64,000 bases of DNA from Margaritispora aquatica (taxonomy: Eukaryota > Ascomycota > Leotiomycetes > Helotiales > Discinellaceae), in contig VJWN01000018.1 in assembly GCA_007644065.1 (NCBI GenBank), forward strand, positions 806,001 through 870,000, read 5' to 3'. Below are positions 47,931 to 59,588 of the stretch, piece by piece; position 1 is the first letter of the stretch, and the number at the start of each line of letters is the position of its first letter. The notes beneath the pieces were generated by a model. The model did not search any database. It saw only the letters and a program-made list of their open reading frames with translations, and was not told the DNA's origin. The position numbers and the translations under genes were made by a program.

Positions 47931-50341
47931 ATGCTTCTTCACGCTTTATCGCTTCTCTGGGCCTTTGCGACATTCTGTCGAATTGCTGCTCAAGCCTCGG
48001 CAGCAGCCAACTCTTCGATGTATTATGGAATTAGTGGTGCTCAAACTGGAATTGATCAGTATGGACGTCGACCTGCGAGGCATGATATTTTGGATTTGCA
48101 GAAGGATCCCAAGTCTTGGTAGGTTTCACATTTTCTATTATTTCCTACCTAGAGCTTTAATATTACATTCCTATTCTGTTTGTACACACAAGGCATCTTT
48201 GGAAATTGGCCGTTTGCGCTCCATAGATCAAGCACAGCCAACAACAAATTCTTGTCAGACTTACAATCTAAGACCCAGGACTCTGGGAAGGTCTCCTCGT
48301 CATGTGTGAGGACGGAATCAACACCGGGTTCTCCTGCCCAGATCCATTTTCGTGAGACAAGAAAAGCAGTTGAAGTGCAAATACTTGGCCCTTCGTCGTT
48401 GCGACCTTTCTTTGGAAACAATCGAGATGGATGAATGGTGGGATTAGCTAATCCTTGACAATAGGGCGTTGTATGTCCAAGCACTAAACTTGATGATGAA
48501 CGAAGATGAGACAAACTATCTCTCCTACTTCCAGATTGCCGGCATCCATGGCCGACCTTGGGTTGCATGGAACAAGGCCGAACAAGCTCCAAATGCTCCA
48601 ACGACAGGTTACTGTACTCACAGTCAGTCTAATATTCCACAATCCACAGTCCTTAGCACTGACTGACCCTACAGACTCTGTTCTCTTCTTGACATGGCAC
48701 CGGCCATACCTCGCCTTGTATGAGGTAAGTCGGATTCTCTACCCCCTTGGTCACATCTAACTTCCCTCCAGCAAGTCCTTTCAAATCACGCTCAAGACCT
48801 CGTCCAGACCTACGACTCTTCTGTTCGCGCCTCCTACCAAGAAGCAGCCGATGCTCTGCGTATTGTTTACTGGGACTGGGCCACCATTCCCTTAATGCCC
48901 GATATCATCTCGCAACCTACAATTTCGATCCTCACAGGCGCAGGGATGCTTAATGTCAGCAACCCGTTCTACTCGTACAAGTTTCAACGTTTCCCCATGG
49001 AATCTAGTTTATTTCCTACGGATCCGTCTTTCGCTGGTGATTGGTTTCTGGCTCGGCTTAACGAGACTGTGAGAGGTGTGGGAAGTGTTGGTGGTGTCGG
49101 CGATCTGAATCTTGTGAACAATTATTTGAGCTCTAGCCAGCTGATGAGAAACACGGTAATAATGCCCGGCTCTTGGGCAAGTATAAAGGAATTGCAGAAC
49201 GCTGACATATTTTGGTATTGACAGTGGCTAGCGTTAGTCAAGTCAACAACATTCAACAGCTTCGGTACCACTGCAACAGAAGGGAATTCGATTGAGGCCA
49301 TCCACAACATAGTACATGGCTCCATAGGTGTTACATATGGCCACATGAGTTTACTCTCCTATTCAGCCTTTGACCCAATCTTGTATGTCTCTCTTTTCCC
49401 TCTCACCTGCACCGATCGATGAAGCTAACACAGGTTAGTTGGCTGCATCATGCAAACGTCGATCGCCTCTTCGCTATCTGGGAAGCTATGAATCCTCTCA
49501 GCAGAATGGCGCCCATGAATGAGGGCTACGGGACATTTGCCATCCCCCCGGGAACATCAGCAAACGACCAGACCCCCCTGCAGCCATTCACCATCACCAG
49601 CAACGGGCCATGGTATGATTCAACCCCCTCATCCAGAGCCACAAAGAAGTTTGGATATACATACCCTGGTCTGAATGATTGGAACAGGACTGTCACAGAG
49701 CAGCAGATTGATGCGACGGTCATGGTGAACAGCATGTACAATTTCAACAACGCTTTCTCGAAACGTGTTTCCAGGTCAAGATCTACCAGAAGTCTGCAGA
49801 AGCGCCAAAAGACCCGCGAATGGTTCGTCGGCCTCTCAGTTGCTAAGTTCGACCTCAAGGGCGAGCGCTTCATGATCCTTTTCTATCTCAGCCCCAACAA
49901 TATTCCAGCAATCCCAAAACCAACGGACCCAAATTGTATTGCTTCGTTCCCGGTCTTTCCTCCTCCAGTGCCATTGACGGCAGCTGGGAATGATGGGTGG
50001 CCTGAGTTAAAGGCATGGTCTGAGTATAGTCTTGACGAGGCGCTGAAGAAACATCATGTCAATACACAGAATGTGGATGTCACGACTGCGTACTTGACCA
50101 AATACTTGCAATGGGTCGTCACTAAGGTTTGTCCCTGTTTGAAATGCTGTATCTGTTTGAGAAGCTAACAAGGAAATAGTTTGATGGGTCGGTCGTACCT
50201 TTGGAAAAAGTGTCCAGCCTGCGCATCTCAGTCCACGATGAGATCGTCACGCATCCCGCTAGCCCTGCTCAGTTACCCGTGTATGGAGAGAAGACGTCCC
50301 ACGTTAGTGTGACGAGAGGGCGGCTTGGAGGGGTTGATTAA
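47931..50341 (+). CDS. Secreted tyrosinase (type-3 copper o-diphenol oxidase)
   Basis: Oxidises monophenols and diphenols to quinones in melanin or defence chemistry. Seven exons (47931-48118, 48465-48622, 48675-48724, 48772-49155, 49225-49382, 49439-50126, 50180-50341) close to 595 residues. A signal peptide (MLLHALSLLWAFATFCRIAA) leads. The CuA ligands are His91 (IHGRPW), His115 and His124 (TWHRPY), with Cys113 in C-T-H placed for the Cys-His thioether bond. The CuB ligands are His287 and His291 (IHNIVHG) and the His pair 316/317 in FWLHHANVDR, which only forms when the fifth intron uses the TTAG acceptor. A Lys-Arg site near 433 (SLQKRQK) marks likely removal of the C-terminal shielding domain. 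The first intron (346 nt) is far longer than the other five (47-69 nt). Confidence 0.93.
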
Positions 50342-50805
50342 GGTTGTGGACTTTCTTTTAGCGATGATACATAAAGATACCCCCAGTACGTGGAGATCTG
50401 TTTGGGCGGCTTGCTATTTGCTTTCTAATTCTGCGACGGGCTTTTGTAGCAGTACATACGTTGATACTGTACCGTATACGTATAGTCGCTTGACAACCAG
50501 GTAGTAATGGAATATATCAAGAATATATCTTCTGCTGAATGTGCGCTTTCTTTTCAGACATTGTGAACAGGATACAAGCGAGTGTTTTGAGGTCGTTAAA
50601 ATTCTTTTAACAATAAATACAATGGTAGTCATGTGCCTGCTCAAATCTCTCAGCAGATTTTGTGGCATTAATTATGTATGAGTAGAATCAAAAGCTCCCT
50701 CAGGGTATCTAAACATTACACAAAAACGTACTAGAGTAAGTAGTAGTGATAGCCCATATTTCCAAAAACGCCCGTGAACCATAAGCTTACCCGCTCTCGA
50801 TTTGC
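50342..50805. other. Convergent 3' intergenic region
   Basis: Presumed 3' UTRs of the tyrosinase (+) and the GPI-type protein (-). Nothing else is visible. Confidence 0.5.
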
Positions 50806-51673
50806 TTACAAGAAGCCAGCAAACACGCAGGCGACAGCCATCAGCGAGAAGCCGCTCACTTTGACAATATCGGCGCCACTACCCAGAACCGTGCTTCCTA
50901 CATCAGGCTTGGTCGTTGTCGACACCTTGCCACTAATTGTTCCACTGGCGACGGCGGCACTGCTCTTGGATATTGTGGTGACTGGAAGGAGGGAAGCTGA
51001 GGTAGAATTCGCGTAGCTCATTGCTGTTGGAAGCAGGCTTGAGGATGTAATATCGGCTGGCTCAATGGAAGAAGAACCAGTGGATGACGATATGACCGAG
51101 TCAACGATGAGAGTGGGCGCGCTGGAAGTAGAGGAGGCTTGGGTGCTTGGTGTGCTGGTTGCAACTGTCGCAGCGGTTGTCATTGTTGCCCCTACAAGTG
51201 TGGTCGTCGCTTCACCGAGACTGATTGGGTTCTTTGCTGTATCCCAGATAGTGTAGTTGTACACTCCACATCCTGCATTGATAGATCCGGTTCCCCAAAT
51301 AGTCCCATTTGCCAAACCGCCTACTCCTGTTAGCACAATGCACGCAGAAGTTGTAACACATTTACTTACACCCTGCAACCAGAGTCTTGTAACTCGCCAA
51401 ACAGTTATTCTGGTCACACGTGCCGATACCTGCTCCACCAGCCGTGAAGCTGAACGAGATCACTGGCATTCCATACACAGCCATATCAGAAAGAAAGTTC
51501 TTGTTGGCTAGGACCTGACAGAAATTGTTGTACAGATAATTGACCTGACCCGTTGGGTATCCTTCCGGCGACGAAATACAAGTCGGCGCTGAAGATGTAG
51601 CATAGACCACTGACACCAACAGGCTCGAGGTGAGCGCGACAAGCGATCTAGGAAGCATCCTCAAAGCGTGCAT
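50806..51673 (-). CDS. Secreted GPI-anchored-type Ser/Thr-rich protein with six-cysteine domain
   Basis: The 272-residue product is encoded by exons 51673-51370 and 51320-50806. The acceptor GTAG is chosen because it restores Cys in VAGCGGLANGT and leaves a CTAAC branch at sensible distance. A signal peptide (MLPRSLVALTSSLLVSVVYA, possibly from Met6) precedes a compact domain with six cysteines (TCISS, NFC, GTCDQNNC, VAGC, NAGC) and NGT/NYT N-glycosylation sites. A ~130-residue Ser/Thr/Ala/Val stretch follows. The C-terminus (SGADIVKVSGFSLMAVACVFAGFL) fits a GPI signal. A cell-wall location is inferred; no catalytic motif is seen. Confidence 0.82.
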
Positions 51674-53174
51674 ATTTGCAAGAATCGAACGTTGACGGTA
51701 GAGACAGTAGTGATTTAAAGCGAGGGACGAGACGAGACGAACGAACGATACGGAGTGGATGAACGAAGGTCGTGAGCACTTTATGGGTATGCGATCAGAG
51801 ATGGAAAACAGACATCAAGTCATCACGATAGCGCAACAGGGCAGACGCTTGTCTTATGAGAAAGCTTGAGCCTGAGGGGGGGGACCTACTCTGGGCCTCG
51901 AGGAAGGGCACTGGCCGTTGTATGGGATTGGGATGATTGGGGTTTGGGGACGGGTAAATTGGATGTAATTTCGGGAGGATATCTCCAAATCAGGTACCTT
52001 CTCCATGCGCGCTTGGTTGGGTTATTGGGGGGCGGTGGCAAATATGCAAGGTACGATGCACCCACAAAGGTAAGCTTCAGGGGGTAAGCAACTTCGGGTT
52101 TCAGTTTGGATCCCGTGACTAATTGGAAGATGCGCCATAGCTGTAGCCGGCAACCGAAACCACTCAGTCAAACATTACCTACACTACATACACTACGTGA
52201 ATGTGTAAAGCTTGATGTCTTTAGCTTGTGAGCCTCGAGATGGGACCAGACCATATGCGCCTGCACGCACAGATTGAAACTTCAATCTAGTTCTCAAATC
52301 TTAACTTGGGTCTTTCAATCCTGTCACTGAGGTGCGTTGTTCTTCAGACATTACTTGATTATATGCGTTGTCATCCAGCAGCTATTACACCAGAGTAGAA
52401 AAGCAACAGCGAATGGAATCGAACTTCTCGCTGCCACGCACCAATGTGCAGTTGCGACATAGCCGATGGCCTGAACAACTCAACCTAAGGGTTGACATGA
52501 TCTTAAAATGCTTTGTTCAAACTGATGTGTTTGCAGAGGACATCAAGTATCGGATATAAAGGCCAATCGAGATGTGATGTGATGTGAGATAGAAAGTAGA
52601 CTGTATCTACTCCAGGTGTATCAGGGGGGTATGTATCAATAGGAGCTCTAATGGATATGTTGTGGGTTGGTACCAAGAACCGGAAGTACGATAGCATTAT
52701 AACCACACGCAAACCGAGTCCAAACAGCGAGTCTAAATGCCATTGCGTCTTGACTTTCATGAATATCTACTTGGAAATTTGGCCACAATCCCGATTGCTA
52801 GCTCGCTTACTATTTAGTCAACACTTTGCCTGGAAATTCCAACCATGCACTTTAAATGAGTATTTCCATCAATCTTGATGAGAAGAGAATTTAATACAAG
52901 GCCAGGAGAAACAATATTGATTGCATCGGGGGGCATAGTATCAAGAGCTTTTGTGGTAGGATTTGAACATCGAGTGAATATGTATACCGCTAGAAACCTC
53001 TCCAAGCCCTATCTTCTGGCAGGAGTTATTATGCAAACTCATGTCTATCGCCTCTATTTACTTTCCACAAATACTCATGATCGTCACATGGGGAGTCTAC
53101 TCCACAACTTTCTGGTTACCTTTCTCAACCTGTTCCCTGGTACTTGCTTGTATAATGATTTAGATAGAGGCTTC
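51674..53174. other. Intergenic region
   Basis: Promoter DNA of the GPI-type gene and 3' flank of the small basic protein gene. A minus-strand GTTCAAATCCTACC near 52957-52970 is tRNA-T-arm-like, but I could not fold a tRNA around it. Confidence 0.45.
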
Positions 53175-53859
53175 TTACTCGCCATAATTGTCCTTATGAA
53201 GGCCACTTGATCCTTTTTGACAAGTGTCGTAGGTCCTTAGCACCCTTGGCTTAAAATTCGACATGAGTTCGGCAATTGGCGGTTTTCTGATCGCAAATCG
53301 TCGTCGATTTCCCTTTACTGGTGTCTTCTCACTTCGCTTGGATAATTTAACCTTAAGCTTGCAACCAGTCGCCAGACCCTTATGGGCCGAGACTGGCTTT
53401 AGGATGGAGAGATATACTTTCGTAGACCTAGGCGAAGCTTTCCTACCCACCTTCTCAACTTCAGGGGACTTCTGTCTCTTGACGCCCTTGTTGGTTATAT
53501 TTTTATTTGCTGACACGGCGAGACTTGAGTCGACACTCGAGGGTTCTTCTATCACCAAACCACTAGCAGTTTGATTCATGATTACTATTCAGCATCACTG
53601 TTAGCTAAATCTCAAGAGCATGATGCAGCCTTAACCACAGGTTGCTTGAATGGCGCTCATTACCACGATTGTCCCCAGGCTGCCTAAAACGAGATACTTC
53701 CCAGTTTTTATGAGTTCTTGTAGTCCTGTTATTGTTGGTAGTAACCCTCGCATCCTCCACTGTTGCATCGCTTGTCTTGGTGGATGATACATCCGACGTT
53801 AGATCGATGGGATCGTTTTTTTCAAAGTGCTGTCTTACTGAGGTGATGAAATCTTGCAT
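53175..53859 (-). CDS. Small basic hypothetical protein (two exons)
   Basis: Exons 53859-53664 and 53584-53175 join across a 79-nt intron (GTAATG donor, CTAAC branch, ATAG acceptor) to a 201-residue product. The N-terminal third is acidic/polar (MQDFITSVRQHFEKND). The C-terminal half is strongly basic, with KRQKSPEVEKVGRKASP and KLKVKLSKRSEKTPVKGNRR, and looks like a nuclear or nucleic-acid-associated tail. I recognise no domain. Its existence rests on frame closure and coding-like composition, so it may be mis-modelled at either end. Confidence 0.45.
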
Positions 53860-54219
53860 ATGCTGAGAGAGCAGAGAAGATAAAGAGTAGACTTACTGCT
53901 GTAGTGGTCGTCAACCTCTCCAATATAAAACAGGGTTCTTTATATTGGGGACTCGACCTTAGTTGGCATCCTGGCTGGGCAGCTTGCTCTCGAACTTAAT
54001 GAAAAGCTTTCCAGGTTTTGTGCTGGTATCTTCACAAGACTTAACATAAAAGATAGACTTTGCTCTCCAAATGGGGAAACAAAGCGGCCTGAAAGATTTG
54101 CATGAAGAATGGTTGATATTTTTACATTTTGAGGTTCCCGCATGCAGCGACAGCCCGAAGGTGACGCTTGCAACGCAACCTTTAATAGAACATGATTTAC
54201 ATACACATACATGACACAA
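53860..54219. other. Short intergenic region with a perfect hairpin
   Basis: It lies between the small basic protein gene start and the mL50 gene stop, both on -. Its only distinct feature is the inverted repeat at 53917-53951. Confidence 0.5.
53917..53951. repeat. Perfect 10-bp inverted repeat (hairpin), extendable to 13 bp
   Basis: CCAATATAAA (53920-53929) and TTTATATTGG (53939-53948) are perfect complements around a 9-nt loop. With one G-T wobble the stem extends to 53917/53951. It lies about 60 bp upstream of the small basic gene's start codon and about 270 bp beyond the mL50 stop. Confidence 0.9.
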
Positions 54220-55444
54220 CTACAAACGATGGCCAGTGACAGGCAGGTCTCGCTCTCTGAGCTCCTGCTCAATGACCTTCCATCTACCCACAGCTTTCTC
54301 CTTGTCGATGGACGTAATCCTTTTCTGATGCACACGCACATTTGGAAGCTGCGTCAACTCTTTCTTATCATTCAAAGCCTGAACAAGCTTACGAGGCTTG
54401 GTAGGTTTGATGAGGTGGGAAAGTAGCGTTTGTACATCTCGTGTTGACGCGATTGCTCCATCTGGAAAGCGGATGCCAGTCAATTGCATGACACGCTTGA
54501 GCAACTGTGATGGGTGAGCCAATTGTATGTATATATTTAAGATGGCAAACACAACTTACGGGAAATTTTATGTTTGGGTCCTCCAGAGGTATCTGAAGCC
54601 AGAAAGGACTCCAAGATGCCACAATATCGCTGTAGCTATTCACTGCTTGTCTTTCAAGGGGACCCACGGTCGATCGATCAGCGGCGACATCTTCCTCCGA
54701 CTCGGTAGGCTTTGCGTTGACCAAGATTTCTTCAGATACAGCCTCGGGCACCTCCATTCTATGCTCCATCGGTAGCATTGACTCCATAATTTGAGCCAGA
54801 GTTGCCTCGTTCGGGAACTGTAGCTCGGGAGTTCCTGTAGGCGAAAGTACGACCTGTACCTCCTGAGTAAGGTCCTCCGCAGGTTCGCACCTTGATGCAA
54901 AATGTCCCGGTATTCCTCTTTGCGTCAATGCCAGAGTCTCGACAAGAGCTCGATGGACCGCGGCCGTAATCTCGTCGCCATTTGTCATTACACCCTTCGA
55001 CATGAACCCCTTAAACTGATGGTTTGGGTCCCATACATTCTGCCACCATTCCTCGAGCCCTCCCACCTGTGCAAGACCATCCCAAGTTGATGAAGGTTCG
55101 TATGAGCTGTCCACAACACTTGGTTTGTTGCGCACCGAGCGCTGCTCTGCCGCATTGGCTATTGCCTCCTCCTCGTCCAGTTCTCTCTCTCGTTCCTTTG
55201 TGCGATCAAACACACTGGCTTTTCCATAGGGGTCTTCCTGTCCAGGTGGGTGATCAGTTCCCCATATCTTCCTGCGAACTTTCTCTGTAAGAGGGACTTT
55301 GTCCCTTGCTCCTCGAAGTGCCGATGTTGAAAACGCGGTGCTTCTATCCTTGCAGAATGAGCAGAGGTAGGACGATGGTAATTGCAGTGAGCGCCTCGGT
55401 CCGAGTAGATCGACTGATCTTTGTAATCTTGCTATTCGCCGCAT
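54220..55444 (-). CDS. Mitochondrial large-subunit ribosomal protein mL50 (yeast Mrpl13 type)
   Basis: Component of the mitochondrial 54S ribosomal subunit. Exons 55444-54560 and 54504-54220 give 389 residues; the 55-nt intron lies between IKFP and LLKRVMQLTG in phase 0. The N-terminus (MRRIARLQRSVDLLGPRRSL, no acidic residues in the first ten) is a clear mitochondrial presequence, with a FSTSALRG segment following. The C-terminal domain, about residues 285-385 (IKFPLLKRVMQLTG, TRDVQTLLSHLIKPTKPRKL, and RWKVIEQELRERDLPVTG), fits the L50 family. The middle is acidic and variable, as in other fungal members. I am fairly sure of the family and less sure of the exact first exon boundary. Confidence 0.8.
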
Positions 55445-55669
55445 CTTAGGATTCTTGGGGATATATTGAAACAGTATTGGTTGCTTTGTAGATACTTTTT
55501 GAGATGCAAGCGGAAGCAGATCCGCTAGCGTTGTTTTACCTCTGGATTGAAACCACCAGAACCAAGCTTCAAAAGCTCTAACCCGCCATATGGGACTACA
55601 CTAAAAGGCGGCCTTTCGTCGAGACATGCAAACACTGTTGATCAGCTAGACCTGCAATTCTACAGAAGT
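55445..55669. other. Divergent promoter between mL50 and the cysteine-rich protein
   Basis: Only 225 nt separate the two start codons. No TATA box is obvious. Confidence 0.5.
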
Positions 55670-56131
55670 ATGGCCACCATAATGATTCGGCTCAAGACAT
55701 TCCTCTTCTTGAGCACCCTCATCATAGGTTCCCTAGCAGCATGTACGTACAGACGAGTACACCTCCAGATTCAACTAACATTCACAGCACCACCATCATT
55801 CTGCAAGTGTACCTGTTTCACCAACAGTACAATCATAGCTCTCTCTTCCCATACAACGACTGGTGGCGGTACATGTGCAACTTGTAACAAGGACTTTTGC
55901 CTTAAACAGCGCTTGCCAATATGTCAAGGAGCAACGGAGAAGGACATCTTCACGACGTGTTTCCAGAGGGACAGTAGGAAAGATCAGATTGTCGTAATCA
56001 CCTTCATTGCTGGGACACTGGGTCTGCTTATATGGGCTGCTGTTAGGAGGGTTATGGAGAAGAGATGGGCAGAAGGTGTGAGAATTGCAGAGCCACAGGA
56101 GAGGTACACGCCAGTTGGGACGAGAAGATGA
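55670..56131 (+). CDS. Cysteine-rich single-pass membrane protein, unknown function
   Basis: Exons 55670-55742 and 55788-56131 (45-nt intron, GTACGT, CTAAC branch, ACAG) give 138 residues. A signal peptide (MIRLKTFLFLSTLIIGSLAA) is followed by a short lumenal domain with eight cysteines in pairs (FCKCTC, TCATC, FC, IC, TC) and one NST glycosylation site. A TM helix (IVVITFIAGTLGLLIWAAV) is preceded by RDSRKDQ and followed by a basic cytosolic tail (RRVMEKRWAEGVRI). The expected topology is type I. The paired cysteines could bind metal or form four disulfides. I recognise no named family. The intron is a multiple of three and open, so retention would insert 15 residues. Confidence 0.75.
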   Translation: MATIMIRLKTFLFLSTLIIGSLAACTYRRVHLQIQLTFTAPPSFCKCTCFTNSTIIALSSHTTTGGGTCATCNKDFCLKQRLPICQGATEKDIFTTCFQRDSRKDQIVVITFIAGTLGLLIWAAVRRVMEKRWAEGVRIAEPQERYTPVGTRR

Positions 56132-56935
56132 GACGTCAACCCGTAGCTGTATATTGATCATTATGTTACAATTGCTACGGGCATCCAAGAGACAACCCCA
56201 ATTTCCCGAGGCTACCATAACTTACCTAAAGTAGGAGTCTCTGCTACCAACCCTGGCCGTGATCGTCGAGATGGCTCTAAATCCAGCTTCACGGTATTTG
56301 CACACACCATTTGGTCCTGTTCGAATTCGGAATGATACAATCATTCTCTTCATACTCTTAATTCAATGCAACCCTGCTTGATTATTAGAAAGGCAGAAGA
56401 ATCAACAAACCAGACAAGCCCTTGGCTTTTGTTTGCCACGAGATTCTAAGTATTTCAAACCTTGATCTAAGGTACTTGACTGCGTGTTAAGCTTTTGATT
56501 TGATCTGTAGCAGCGCTTTCAAGGACACCGATTCCGTACATTAGTCGGAGATTGGAACGCAATGTTAGCCTTTTGCTCAGATTGAAATGAATTCGGCCTC
56601 AAAACTTCAAAGCCTGGAAGTGTGTCGTACGTTGGCACATTAACTATATAGACACTGGAGAAGGAAGGGGTAAACCCAATTCAAACATTGCTTGCTCATT
56701 TAACAACTTCACCGTGTAGAGAGGGAACAGACCAAACCGTATTCTATGCTTAACTATGACCATACACCTAGAACCTAAGACTAAGTCCATTTACGCCAGC
56801 ATGCATCTTAATAATCCCCATCCTATATAACAGAATTCCACCAGATCCAGCGACCCAAGTAACGCACCACACCAAACACCGTAAATCAAATCCCGAAGCG
56901 TTCATGTAGTCGTCTATGTATCATGCAATGTTTGA
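56132..56935. other. Convergent 3' intergenic region
   Basis: It holds the 3' flanks of the cysteine-rich protein gene (+) and the Sip5 gene (-). No gene is seen. Confidence 0.5.
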
Positions 56936-59588
56936 TCATTGGGTGATTTGTGTATGCACTTCGTTCCATGTCGCACCCAGCTGCTTCCCATCCTCGTCGC
57001 TGCAGTCAAGAGCTGCTGGTGTCTCCGGCGTTACTGTCAACGTTGGGGTCGTTCTCAAGATGGGATCCATGTCATCATGATGGGTGTCTAAGTTAATGTC
57101 CCTCACGGTTGTGATGCTCTGATCAAGTTCAGTTACCATGTTTTCCTCGCTAGTGCTAGGCTTAGATGCCTCTCCACAATCCTCAAGGTGTTCAATATGC
57201 CTAGCAGCGTCCTCTTTGTCTTCCTTGCTGTCCTCCTTGCCTATCATGGCGGCAAGACTTCGAAAGTTGAACATTGGTTCAGATCCTGCTCCACCATTTG
57301 AGTAATCCACACCATCCGGAGTGCCTGATGCGTTTACGTTGGAGGCGTGCGGAGAGTCCAAGGTTGACGATGAACCATGGGCATGCATCTCATCTCTCAA
57401 ACTCCCTTGGACTGATTCAATGAAGGATGAAGCAGGGCTTGAGGCATTACTCATTTGGCGGAGATGGGATGGTTTTTCGGGTGCTGTTGGAGATGGAGAC
57501 GGCATATGCATGTCATTGATGGTTGAGAGGGTAGCTGTATCCAAATGTCGTGCCCCAGGAATTCCGTAAGTATTTCCAGGCCCCCGTGCGACATCTATTG
57601 GTGCCGAGGCATGCGAGACACTTGTAATGTTTCGATCGACGGCCTTGCCCTTTGAAGTCGAGGGTTCTGCGTCCTCCATCCTAATTTCTCGCTGCAAGTT
57701 GCTCGCACCACTATTGCCTCGCCGTCTACCAATGCCCATCCCAGGTAAGGATAAGCTCAGGGCACTCCCACTTGCCGAGCTGGCTCCGCTCCCGTAGATT
57801 TTTCTCTCCCTCTTCTCCCTCTTCTTGTCTTCTTTTGCTTTCTTTTTCAGTTCTTTTTCCAGTTCTCTGTCAGACTTCTTTTTCCTTTCCTCTTCTGCAA
57901 CAAGGCTAAGTCTGATAGCTTCCATCATCATCATGTCCTCTAGATCATCCATTCTACTTCGCCTTCTGGTTCCACCAGGCTCCTGTGCCTCTCGACGCAT
58001 CAGAGACAGCTGTTCTGAGACACTTCGAGCACCAAGCTCATTGACAACTGTCGGTGATGGCGTTGCAGCACCGCTTGCATTGGGGCTGTTGTCACCACGA
58101 GATCTTCCAAAGCGACTACGGCTACTAAAACTGAAACCTCCCCGGTCTGCGTTTGTGGATGACATCAAATAGGCCGCGGTATGCAAGGCTGTTGCTGCTG
58201 CTGCTCGTCGGGCGAGATGATTTCGTGCATTTCCCAGCTTAGATGCCCAGTCAGGCCGAACTTTATCTGTTGTAATGACTGTAGAAGCATTTGCAGATAT
58301 CGATATAGTTCTCCGCTTGTGGGTGCCGGGAGATAGTGGTGGCCCAATTGCAGATGAGTTTAAAGATGTAGAAGATGACATGGCAGAGGAGAAGTTTGCT
58401 ACAGCATAGCTAGCATTCGCGTATGCCAGACCTCTCTTGAAAGGGGGTGGTTCGTAAGTTACACCAAATTCAGGCTGTTGGCAATACGGGCAACATGCTG
58501 GCTCAGAGACTAAAGCTTCCGCATCTGCTGTAACATCCTGCTGAGGAGGTGGGTTTGAAGGGTCGTGGTGCTCTGGAGGGTGGGGATCAGGTCTCTTGAT
58601 TTGCACAAAACACTCTGAGCATATTGCTTGGTCGCAACATCTTGTCTTGTTTAAATATGGTGGGTAGTATAGGAAGCATATCGGACACTCCGTGGCATCC
58701 TTATATAAGAAAATCTCTATTGCCTGACCATTCACATAAGGGTCCTTGGCAAGTTGTACCTCTCTTGGAACAATATCCGTGGATATAGGGTTCTTTGCAG
58801 CAGATGAGAGTGATGCTAAGGTCTTCGATCTCGGTCGAAATGGCGAGGAAGAATGGGCCGGAGATGTGGCCGCTGGAGAGCTGGTAGACGAGAATGCAGG
58901 ATGTGAAGGAGACAACGTGGTGGATGTGTCGGATGATGCCGAAAGTGACCGAGAAGTTATAGGAACCATCAGGTTCTGAAGATTATGGTTAGAAACATGC
59001 GGCGAAACTGACAACGGTCGTGTGAGGTCGTCAGTTGGTATCTCATCCGCTGCAGGAATAGGAAGACCTCGCCCAGCAGCGACCAATTGATGCTCTGTCC
59101 ATTCTGCATTGAAATCGTCGAGGCCTCTCCAAAACGGTGCGATTCTGCGTTCAATCTGAGAAATGTCAGAAGCCGCAGAAAACAGAATGATCTCAAGAAG
59201 GTCAGGGACATACCATAAATTGTCTTACCACAGGCTTGCTAAAATCCTCAGCACCTGTGTAAACACCCATAGTCACCAAATATCCGCCATCCACATGTTC
59301 CTCTTTGATGCTTCTCTCTCTTTCCTTCACCCTAGCTACCCTCTCCTTCTCTGCTTTTCGAACCTCCCTCTCCTGCTTTGTCTCTCTACGCCCTTCGGGG
59401 ACATCGCCATGAGAGCTCGATCCAAGACCCAGGAACGACAGATCCGGTCTGCTGCTTCTGCCAGGCCTTGACGCATATACTGTTGATTGTTGCCTTTCTG
59501 TTGGAGATGTTGGACCACTTCCACCCGCTGAATCTGGATGCTGTTGCCCTGCGGGCCCATCTACTAATCTAGATTCCTTATTTCCCAT
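56936..59588 (-). CDS. SIP5: Sip5-like RING-type zinc-finger protein
   Basis: Homolog of yeast Sip5, a protein linked to the Snf1 kinase/Reg1-Glc7 phosphatase module in glucose signalling. Exons 59588-59214 and 59155-56936 give 864 residues; the 58-nt intron falls between VVRQFM and [12 protein letters not shown] in phase 0. The N-terminus MGNKESR is a possible N-myristoylation site. The zinc finger starts near residue 282: [27 protein letters not shown], then a Pro-rich insert and [18 protein letters not shown] Lys/Glu-rich helix ([19 protein letters not shown]) and a long Ser/Thr-rich disordered tail follow. The tail is much longer than in yeast (489 residues), common for filamentous-fungal members. 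Ubiquitin-ligase activity is possible but not shown. Confidence 0.88.

Noticed and set aside
52921..53000. Minus-strand tRNA candidate with GTTCAAATCCTACC
   Set aside because: The T-stem does not pair and no acceptor stem matches at the required distance.
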